From: Dermatophagoides farinae
Taxonomy: Eukaryota > Arthropoda > Arachnida > Sarcoptiformes > Pyroglyphidae
Direction of reading: 5' to 3'
Length of the DNA stretch: 64,000 bases
Assembly: GCF_024713945.1 (NCBI RefSeq)
Contig: NC_134678.1
Coordinates: 5,766,001 to 5,830,000 of the forward strand
Both the position numbers and the translations under genes were made by a program. The notes below the pieces were generated by a model. It saw only the letters and a program-made list of their open reading frames with translations, had not been told where the DNA came from and did not search any database. Position 1 is the first letter of the stretch. Every line of letters starts with the position of its first letter. This document shows, piece after piece, positions 47,710-59,400 of this stretch.

Positions 47710-48389
47710 TTAAAACTATAATTGAGTAGAAATTCTTTCAATTTTGTTGTACAAATGAAACGATGTGATATAGTGTTTTTTAATGAATAATCCATTTCTC
47801 CATACGTTTGTTGATATCCATTTGGCTGAAAACAAGGATCCCAACCAAAATCAAGACGGCCTCTTGGATGAACAATTTTTCCATCGATCATACCGCGAAA
47901 AATATGAACAGGGCCATCGATATGTTCCATGAAAGCCATCATACAAATGGCTGTTGCTGTTTTATCATGCCAATCTTTTATTATTCTAGGCAGACCTTCC
48001 GCACCTATTGCATCCATAAACCATTTTATATAAGGACCAGGTAATCCTTTCAAGGCTGTAATGCTAAAAAACAATCGGATAAATAATCAGAAAAAGAATG
48101 AATCAAATCACATACTTGAGTGAAGTATCCTCGACCAATACTGGTCCATTTACAATACGGATAGCACTTTTACATTTTTCTTCAACAATAAATTCTAAAT
48201 CTCCTTGATATTCTGGCAAATCAATTTTCTGATGGACAATCTGTTTCATGTATAATAAAAAAAAGGATGATTAGAATCACAGAATAAAAATGATTTATTA
48301 TATACTTGAAACATTGAATTATCACCAATTATATTTATAATTTCATTCAATTTATGTTTGTTTCCGGTTATGAATGTTATTGTTTTCAT
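47706..48389 (-). CDS. ITPA: Inosine triphosphate pyrophosphatase (ITPase)
   Basis: House-cleaning enzyme that hydrolyses ITP, dITP and XTP to monophosphates. Three exons: 48306-48389, 48116-48240 and 47706-48063, with consistent phases, 188 residues (human 194). Family motifs: [15 protein letters not shown] at the start (human IVFVTGNAKKLEEV), [24 protein letters not shown] with the catalytic acidic residues, [14 protein letters not shown], and the C-terminal block [20 protein letters not shown] plus TYGEM and SHR, all lining the nucleotide pocket. The coding end shares four bases with LIPT2. Confidence 0.95.
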
Positions 48390-50412
48390 TGTTAATTTTT
48401 TTTTACAGAAAAGAAAATTCACGTGGAAATTCGTACAGCTGATTTTCTTCCCCGGACATCTGTATGTTTGTCTGTCTGTCCACTATATATAATTAAGGTT
48501 AATATAGATAGCACATTTGAAACCGATTTATCAAAAAAAAACTACCATTGTTTGTCTGAGATCAGAACAGAAATTAATCGTTATGTATAGAAAATGTTCT
48601 TTGTGTAACGATGATCATCATGGATACCTAACCATGGATACCATATAATTTATTCGAACTTTATTCAACCAAATCTAACCAACTAACATCCGGTTAAGAA
48701 TGAAATTATCATTACAAAGCCATTGAAAAAACAATGACTTTTTTATAGAAATAAAGACGAGACTCTCAACCAAATTGGAGAAAAAAAATCCAAGCAATAT
48801 ATGGCATAGCAAATGTCTCTATATATGCAAACTCGTGAAAATTATCGAAGTGCGTTTGAAACAACAATCAACATATATTTAAATTCAAATAGTTGTTTAT
48901 TTCATTTGGGACAATTTCGTGGTCGTCATTACAATGAATGAAACAAATCGGAGGATTGTCATGATCATCATCATCATCATTTGATGATTTGCCATAAATG
49001 GTAGAAAAATTTCGCCTTTTTTCAACCAAACAAACAAGCAAAATTAACAAGTTGCTTGCTTTTTTTTTTTTTTTTTTTTTTTGATCGACAACGATAAAAG
49101 AATGAATGAAAGAAAGAATCCCTGAATACAAATTTCAGAAATAATAGAGAAAAATAATATGAATGAAATGAACGCCTCGCGATAGCCTCGAATCTATTCC
49201 ATTCATTCAAAAAAAATCTCTTTATTCAACCAAACTTTCAAACCAAATACATCAATATATAATGCAATATATACGAAAGAAGAAAAATGTGTGATCATAA
49301 TTATGATCGAACAACTACAAGTCAACAATCAAAAAAAAAAATTATATAGAAGAATGAATGGATGCGCTTTCGAACATCGATCCACAAAAAACATAAAAAA
49401 AACACAATAATAAACTTGGATGCAACAAGTTATAATGTTGGCATCCAATGTATATCTATGCCAACATTTTTTTTTCTCTCTCTCTCACACATACACACAT
49501 ACAATTCTTCCACAACTAACCATATGTTTATATATGCCACACATACATATATACACAAATAAACATTTAGACCGCCACACACATTTGTTGTCGTTGCCGA
49601 CGACGACAACGACTACTTTTGATAAAGACTCACCTGTCGATTTGATTTTTTATTTGTAGAATGAGAATGATAATGCTACATGCTACCTGTTGACATTCTC
49701 TAATATTATATTCCCATTTATCTATATTCACCCCTTCATCAAATTGATTCATTCGAAATTCGAATGAATGAATCAAAATTTTTACTATCGAGGATAGTTT
49801 GTTCATTAATTTTTTTTTTTTACTATCAAATTCATTCATTTTTATTCTGTCGTTTGAATAAGACATCAAAACAATTGAATATTTTGATTGAAAATCCATA
49901 GTTACTAATCATCATCATCGTTATTTGTTTTTGTTTCGTTTGTTGTCGTTGTCATCGATAGAAATTTCAAAAAAAAATCTGTTTGTAGAATCCTTTTTTT
50001 CCGGCACATCGAATTAATTTTTTAAATATTCCAGCAACTTGTTCATCAACCAGATTCTTGAAATTTTCTTGACATTTTCAACGTACAAATATTACGGCAA
50101 TAATATAATTTATTATTCATTTTTTTTCGTGTACTCCTCTAAAACGCAATTTATAAATTGGCAGCTATTATCAGTCAATCACTAATTCATCATTCAAAAT
50201 CTATCATCAATTCCTCATCTACTTACACTAATTATTTATATCTGAAAAGTGAAGAAAAAAAAATCTGTAAACCTCAATTATCATCCACAGAAAATTAATA
50301 CTAACCCAAAAACACTAATCAAATTGATTACCATCGAATCGAATAATCATCATTTACAAATGATTTTTTGTTGATTATCTTTGAAAAAAAATCAGAATAA
50401 ACCAAACACAAA
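48390..50412. other. Intergenic region between ITPA and spectraplakin
   Basis: No gene seen in 2 kb. It should contain the ITPA promoter (left), then spectraplakin promoter and 5' UTR. Features are a 23-base poly(T) run ending at about 49082, a CT/CA-rich patch at 49475-49505, a direct GACGAC patch near 49600 and many TCAT-type repeats. I looked specifically for a calponin-homology domain 1 exon here and found none. Confidence 0.6.
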
Positions 50413-53400
50413 ATGTATAAATTTGACAAAGGTAACCACCGACTTTTTGTAAAAGGATCTCGTGAAGATGATGATCCGGATAATATTGCCGATTCGAATG
50501 ATCGTCATTTAATCAATGATCATACAGTCGATCGACAACAATATGAATTTGATTCAAAAAATCATATGGCATCTGCATCACAAGAGACACGTGAATTATT
50601 TCGTACAAGTAACAATCGAGCTGGCCTAAAAACTGTACAAACAAAACGTGTGGCTAAAAAGATTACCACAGTAAATCGTGGTGAACAAAGAAAATTGGTA
50701 AGCCCTATATTCATTTTTTTATTTGTTCTTTATCTATTGATCCATCCATTCGAAGCGTATTAAAAAAACAATAATATTTGATTGACAATCAAAAATTAGT
50801 TTAATTAGAATACATTTGTTCGTTTCCGCTGCTCCCACCAGAAAATTTCTGAATTTTCTTATAGTAATTTTCTTTCAGAATTCCATCGGATGTAGGTTGC
50901 TGATGAAGGTTCTTTAGTATTTTTTCGAGCACGAAATTTTAATTTTATGATTGCAACTCTTTTATCAATTCATTTATTGAATTTCTATTACCTATGCATA
51001 TAGGCTTTATATGAACTATTGGTTGATTACTTTTTATGGACATTTTTTTTAATTTTGCTTGCTTTTGTGATCACACAGAAAAGCGAAAAAAAATGTGGCA
51101 AGGTGAGATTTCTTCTTACTTTTTTTGTGTGTGTGTGTGTGTGGACAAATGATGATGATGATGGCGACAATGATGTGTTGTTTGTTTGCCAAAACAATCG
51201 CCCACCATCAATGCGTAGGTTTCATAGCTTTTTGGAATTATCTATGTCGCTGGTGTGATGATGGAATGAATATAATTTTTGTTTTTTTTTTTGTTTCGAC
51301 CTCCATTTCGGATTCATTTTAGGAATGTAATATGGAATAGATGGAAAATTTTTCTTTTTTTTTTGATGTAACAATAACCTTGTATCCATAATGATTGGTT
51401 CATTTTGAAATTTTAAGTTTTTTTTTGCAATTGCTTAAAATATAACGCCTATTAAACATATTATGAAACAATTTTCTTGGAATCTGCTTTTTTCTGGTTG
51501 GATGGATCAATTTAATTATTATTAAAGTGATCTCTAGAAACTAAAAATGATTGAATCAAATATATTTTATTTATTTATTTATTTTTAATTTTGACAGCCA
51601 ACAATTTCAATGCTCGAAGGAAATAAATTGAAAGAAAAATTAATGAAATGGGCACAAAAATCAACACGTGGTTATCCAGGTGTGAATGTTTGTGATTTTA
51701 CCAATAGTTGGCGTGATGGCCTCGCATTCAATGCCATTATACATCGTAATAGGTAGGGTTTTAGAAATTGTAAATATCAGTTATTAATGATTGATGCAAT
51801 CAAATTATAGGCCTGATTTGCTTGATTATCTTAAATGCCGCGAACGATCAAATCGAGATAACCTTCAAACTGCATTTGATGTTTTATCGAAAAATTTTGG
51901 CATAAATTGTTCGCTTACACCTGATGAAATTGTCAGATCTGAACCAAATGAAGATGAAATGCTTAAATATTTAGAGGAAATTTATAACTTGTTTCCGAAT
52001 CCTCCAGATCACAATCCATTATGGGATGCAGAGAAAATCCGTCGAATCGATGATTATAAAGATTCGGCAAGTCGTCTATTAGTGTGGCTTCGTGAAAATA
52101 TTCCAAAATTGAATGATAGAAATTTTCCAAATCAACTAAGAGAAATGGTTCATCTTAAACGTGAAAATGATCTATTCAAAACGGAAACAAATACCACCGA
52201 AATTGCATGATAAACAAAAATTGGCTAGTATTTATGAAGATGTATTGAACATGGCTCGTTCATTACCAGGTAGACATGTTCGAATTGAAGATGAATATGA
52301 CATCAGTAATATTGAAAGATTATGGAAGAATATGATCACTGCTCATCAGAAACGTGATCACGATATCTTAGAAGAGATTGCGCGTTTAGAAAAATTGGAA
52401 AAGATTGCCTCAGATTTGGTCAAACAGATACAAATCTGTGAAGATAATCTGGAAACCATAAAGAAACAGATTGCTGAAGAAGAAAAACAGGTGTTGAAAC
52501 AAGATCCATTAAAACCAAATTTCAACATTGATAATATTCAAAAAAATCTAGCCGAAGAAGAACGCAGAATTGCCAACATGTACGATGTTTTGAAAATATT
52601 GACTGATAATAAATACCATGCAGCTAATTCATTGCGAAATCAAGTGGATTATTTACATGACAAATGGAAGAGCTTGAAATTCAATTTTGACAACAATGTC
52701 GTAAAAGTTTTGAATGATCGAAAAGAAGCTGCCCTACGACGACCAAAAACCGAGGAAGAATTAATCAATGAAAATGAACATTTCCGTTTTCTTCATGATT
52801 GTATACAAGAATTATTGAAGAAAAGAAAATATCTCGAAAGTTTGAATATTGGCGAAGATCTTCATACCATCCAAAGACGATTGGAACAATTTCACGAAGA
52901 ACAAAAAGAATTGAAACAATTCCAAAGCAAAATCGATGAGTGCCATAACCGTAAAATACACATCAAACGAGAAGAAATGCCAATCTATAACAACATGTTA
53001 GATCGGCTTCGAACTGCCTATGATGAAACAACTGGCTTTGTTCGACAACGAATTGACCATCTTCAATCGTTGTTAGATTTTTTCAAATCAGCCGAAAAAG
53101 AATTATTATGGATCAAGAATAAAGAGGAGATTGAAATCTCTCGCGATTGGTCATTGAAAAATCATAACATTGAAGAATTGTCAAAATATCATTATAATTT
53201 GGTCAAAGAGATGGAATCACATGAACGTGAATTCAATAAAGTGCAAGAAAAAGGTGAAAGTTTGATTAGAAATCGTCATCCAAGCACCAAATTAATTGAA
53301 AATCTTATGGCCAAAATGCAATACAATTGGTCATGGTTATTGCAGCTAATCAATTGTTTTGAACAACATTTAAAACATACTGGTGATTATTATAATTTCA

Positions 53401-56400
53401 TGGATGATGTTAATGAATCACGAAAGTTGATCAATATGATGGAAGACAAATTGAATTCTCAATACAGTCGGCATCATATTACGATTGAAGAAGGCGAAAA
53501 AATGATGCAAGAAATGAAAGCATTGAAAGAAGACATCACTAAGATTGGCATTACTATTAGTGATCTCGAAGACAAAAGTTCGACTATTGTCAATTTAAAA
53601 CAACGAAAAGCACCGCTTCCTAATCCAATCAAAGTCAAATCATTATGTATGATTAAACATGAGAAAGGTACGATTTCAAAGAATGAAATGGTCACATTGT
53701 TGGATAATTCACAAAGAAATAAATGGAAAATTGCCTCACCAAACAATGCCGAGTTGGCTATTCCAAGCGCCTGTTTTGTTATACCACCACCGGATCCAGA
53801 TGTTCTTGAAGCATTGAACGAATTGAAAAATAAATTGGATTCATTGATTGGTTTGTGGGCACAAAAACAAAGAGAACTTCGTCAAAATCAGGTATTGGCC
53901 TCTTTAAAAGCAGTGAAAGATATCGATTATCCAACATATTGTTCAATGGATCCTCGGCAGCTTGATAAAATAATGCGAAGTCTTGAAGATGACATTAATA
54001 AATTAGCACGTGAAGGTCCACCTGATGATCCAATGATTCGACGATTATTAGATGAATTTGATGATATTAAGAAAAAGTTTGCCGATTTTGAAGCTCGTCG
54101 TCGTCAAGAAGAGGAAGATAAAAAGAATCAGGCAATGATACAAAAATTCATTGATTCCGCTAATGATCTTTTACAAAGATTACAGGAAAAGGAACGCATT
54201 TTGATTCAACGAGCACAAAATCAAATTCCACGTGAAATGTCCATATTGAAAACACTTATCGATGAACACGATGAATTTGAACGTGATCTGAAACAATTTG
54301 AATCACGAATCAATGAGCTAAAACAAGAATATACTCGAATTCATAGTAAATCACATGCTGCCGAATCTAAATATGTGACAATAATTGATACATGGGAACG
54401 TGTTTGTAAAATGTCTAAAGATTATAGTGAACGTTTGAAAGCTTTACAAACAGTATTGGATGATGTGGAACAAGCACGAGTTACTTTGAATGAAGTACAA
54501 TCAAGTCTGATCCTGCATGAAGAAATTCCTGCCGATGAAATCGATCTGAATCAAATGTGTAATGAACTACGTAATCTACATAAAAAAACGAATCAATATA
54601 ATGAATCATATGATCATTTATTATCCAATGTGACCAAAGTTCGACGATTGGTTGAACGAACACGACCAAAACAGACAACACATGCTGATTTGAATCGTCT
54701 TGAAGAGGATGTAAAAACATTATATAAAAAATGGAAAATGGCATCCACACAAATTACCGAACGACTTTCGATACTGGAATTGTGTAGTGATTTATTGAAA
54801 AAATATCGATCATTAATGAATGTGGAGAAAAATTGGATAACACAAACATCTGCTCGTGTCAACACTGTACTGAATCGTAGTGATCTAGATTATGTTTCGG
54901 TATGTTTATTCAGATGAATATTTGTGATGTTTTAAATAATTTGTTTTTATTCAAATTTATTATATTCAAAATTTAGAAACTATATGAAAGTATTGTTGAA
55001 AGAAAATCAGCCATTGATGATACGAATACCGCAGGCAATCGTTTCATACATGAAGCCAAATCATTGATGCAAAAAATCAAAGTCTATAATGATAGTCTTG
55101 ATGATTATAATGTTGAAATCAGCGCTAAACGTGCAAGAAAATATGCAGGTGTTGAAATTGTGGAACAGGAATTGGAATCGCTTAACAATGAATATAAAAA
55201 TCTTTTGGATAAAGTACTCTCCTATTTGAATCAATTACAAGATGACGAAAGTCGAATGCGGGAATTTGTAAGTATCTCAATCTTTTTATAAATGTAGTTT
55301 AATTTATTTTTTTTAACAATTTATGATTTTATGTTACTAACCAAATACTAACCAAAAAATTTTCGATTGTTTCAGCCATCTAAAAATGATGATCAACTTG
55401 AAAAAGGATTAAATATTAATAGTGATGATGATAATAGTTGTATGGATAATCAATTGGTTAGATCCATATTAGTTTTAGATGGCTCTAATTTTAATAGGAA
55501 TAGATTGGATGATAATGGGAATATTTTACAACAAAAAAATCTTATTTTAGATTACAGATTAATAAGGAATCCCTCATTTGTTGCTAATGAGTGGAAATGG
55601 ATTCGATCATTTAGAGATTTCTTTATGAACCTCAACGATTCGGACCAAAGAAACTTACTTCATCGTATGGCATTATTATTAGGATGTTCATCTGATAATA
55701 GCAAAAATCCATTTTTAGTGTTAGGGGAACTTTCATTGGTTGGTGGACCTCATGGAAAACTTTTGGAAAAATTGAAAAAATCTGGAAACCTTGTAATGGA
55801 TAACAGGATAGGTTCTAGCAATAGATTTAAAGGGATAAATAATCAGTTGGATGATTATAATGAATTGGACCAGATTTCCATTGAGGAACTACCTTCTTCG
55901 GATGAGATGATTCAACAGCAACAACGAGATGATGCTGATCTAGGCCATAGTTTTGATTCGGATTCGAAACTTAGGTCTACTCGTCCTCTTTGTGCGAATT
56001 TGTTGATAGACTTGGATCTGTTTCTTGGTCTCTCCGAAAATGATGTAATGTATCTTTACATCCTATTTATGATAAGTGATATCGATTATCGATTGATTTT
56101 ATATTTCTACGTTATTAAGAATGTTTATTAATTCTTTTTTTTATTTTGCTTTTCAACATAGAATTCCATCGCCGACAAACTAAAATATTGGCTGGATCAA
56201 AAAGAAAAATTAATTTCAGTTCTTGGACCTATCGGATCCGAGCCATACGTTGTCAATAGCCAATTGAGACAAATTACTGTGATGAAAGATGAATTCTCAT
56301 CACAGGAACATCTATTGAATAAAATGGACAAACTTGGCCATTCTATTTTGGAACGAATGGATCGCACCAATCCTTACTATAGTGAAGTGCAAAATAAAAT

Positions 56401-59400
56401 GAATGACATTCATAAAACATGGAAACAATTGTTGGCTATTTTAGAAGAACGTGAAAAGAATCTTTTGCTTGTCAACGAAGCTTCAACAGATTTTCAAAAC
56501 AAATTATCAAAATTACAGCAAAATCTGGATACTATTTCCGATGAATTCGATAAAATTGTGAATTCTAATTTGGAAAAAGATGAACAATTATTGAAGATAA
56601 CAAATCTGGAAGAAAATTTAGAATCACAACGACCATTATTGGCAGAATGTAGTAACGCTTGCAATAATCTCATCAATCTACTTACGGATAATGCCTCTAA
56701 AAATGAGATAAGAGATAAATTTAAATATGTTGAATCTAAATACAATGATCTTTCGCGAAAGATTAGCAACAAAAAAGCCGAATTACAATCAACAATTAAA
56801 GAAGATCGTGAATTCTTCATGTCTTGTGATCAACTTTTAGAATGGCTTCGTAACATGTTGAATACATTATCCAAAGATATTAAAGTATCAGCCATCTATG
56901 AAGTTGTTTCCAAACAGATTCAAGATTTCGAACCAATCTATCAACAAGTACGCGACAAAGAGCATGAAGTTCATATGGTCATAAATAGAGGCAATAATCT
57001 ATTAAGTCGTAGTTCGGCATATCGTGCTGAAACATCCAATTGGCGACAAACATTGGACAATATAAAACGTCAATGGAATTTGGTCGAAAAAGAAGCTTTG
57101 GAGAAAAAATCAAAATTACACAAATGTCTAGACATTTGTCGTGAATTCAATGTCAATTATAATGATTTATATCCATTATTGGAACAATATGATTCCAAAC
57201 TTCAAAGCTTTAAAGATGTTCCATTGAATCGTCCAGATTTGGAAAATCGATTAAAAGATATTCAATTCCTCAAAAATGACATCAATAAACGACAACGTGA
57301 TTTTGATCATCTACGTAATTTAGCCGATCAATTGGTGTCGATTGCTGATACTGATAAGGATCATGTGAAAAATCGCATGAATCAATTGAAACAACTATGG
57401 GATCGGGTCAACTCTGAAGTGTTGAAACGTTCCCAAATGATCGATTCAATTTTGCATAAATTGATCGCCTATCAAGATAGTATGCGTGATTTCAATCAGG
57501 CAATGCAGCGTATCGAAGATAAGATGATGTCACAACATGCGTTTACTGATCAAAAATTGGTCGATCGCATGAAGAATCTTTTGGATGAAGCTAAAGGTCT
57601 TAGACACAATTTGGATCAAGTAAAAACACATGCCCGAGAGTTGATCAATGAAGTTAAAAATGAAAAATCTACACGACAAATTGAGAATGAAGTACGTGAA
57701 GCCGAAGAACGTTATCGTGCATTATTGGACAAACTGGACAGAAAATGTAAAGATCTTGACGTATTGGCCAACAATGTTAAAACATTCACCATGAAATTGA
57801 CAGAAATTCAAAATCAATTAAATCAATTGGAACAACAATTGAATAATATGGCACCGATTGCACGTCATTCAGATATTCTTCGTCAACAAATGGCCGAAAT
57901 CAAAGATTTTCGTAATGATTTAGAAAAGGTACATCAAAAATTAAAAGAAGCCGAACAATTTTACAAAAACATTACTGATAAAGATCCATCATTCGACAAT
58001 AACATGTATCGATATCAATTGGAAAATATGAATCGACAACATGCACGATTAGATGATGCAAGCCGACAACGTTTGAATAATATACAAAATATGATCGATA
58101 AATTGAAAGGATTCTATAATGATTATGATGGTTTGGATAAAAACCTGAACGATGTGAACAAACAAATTGATAACTTGAAACCAATAAGTCGAGATGTCGA
58201 CGCTATTCGTGCTCAACAAAATGAATTCCGTAATTTGAATGCAAATTTGGTTGAACCCTTGGCAAGACGAGTGGATGATTTGCTTCGTAAAGCCAATGGT
58301 CTGATCCAATCAGCATTGCCAGGCGTCGATACCAGTAAATTAGAACAAGATACTGACAAAATCAATGGCAAATGGAATGATTTAAAAGAGAAAATAAATG
58401 ATCGTGAACGTAAATTGGATTCTGCCATATTACAAGCCGGTCGTTTCCAAGATGCAATGGATGCATTTGAAAAATGGCTTAAAGATGCCGAAAACATGCT
58501 TGCCAATCAAAAACCACCAAGTTCTGATTATAAAGTACTCAAAGCACAAATCCAAGAACAACAATTCATCAATAAAATGGTCGATGATCGTGAAAATAGT
58601 TTGAAATCTCTAAGAGAAATGGGGCTAGAATTTATGCGAAATCTAGATCACAATGAAAAACATCATGTTGAAAATCAATTGAATGATCTATCCAAACGAT
58701 TCAATATTCTTAAGAATAATTGTTATAAACGTTTAGATTTATTGAAACAAATTTTCCCGATCGCTAAAGATTTCAGTGATAAAGCTGTGCCTCTTCAGGA
58801 ATGGTTGAATCAAACGGAACGTAAACTTAGTCTTTTGAAACATTCTCCCATTGATCAAGATAATGTTAAAAGTAAAATCGCCGAACATCAAATGTTGCAT
58901 CAAGATGTTCTCAACCACAAAAACGAATTTGAACGTTTGACTGAGATTGCACAAAACTTAATCAGTCTTTTAACTGATGATGAAGCTCAAATCGTTGTGG
59001 ATAAATCAAAAGAATTGACCGACCGTTATGCCAAATTGGTTGAAGATAGTCTTGATTTTGGTGAAATTCTGGATGAATCGAGAAAAATTCTTGAAAACTT
59101 CCTCAGTAACTTTGACGATCTATTTAATTGGCTCGATCGAATGGAACAAAGAGTGAACAAACATAAAAATTGTGCCATTACTGTCGAAAAGATTCGTGAA
59201 CAATTGGACGATTTACATGATATTCAACGCGAAATTCAGTCAAATGAACCACGAATCTATGAAATATTTAATGTAGTTCAATCATTAAATCGTGGCGATT
59301 CCTTGATGATCAAACAAAAAACTGATCAGCTTCAATTCCGATTCAATGAATTGAAAAGAAAAGCTTCGGAGTATATGAACAATTTGAAAGATGTGCTTCC

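Noticed and set aside
51019-51322. Possible coding exon in the first spectraplakin intron
   Set aside because: Contains a (TG)n run and no CH-domain or other motif; flanking exons join without it.
50413-52000. Separate actinin or spectrin gene starting with the CH domain
   Set aside because: The SH3-bearing plakin head and EF-hand end belong to one spectraplakin, and exon phases link the CH exon to them (apart from the single slip).
52170-52238. A 68-base intron (GTGAAA..GCTAG) as the explanation of the spectraplakin frame slip
   Set aside because: Joining those sites gives the wrong phase downstream and would remove the conserved FKTE/IPPK residues.
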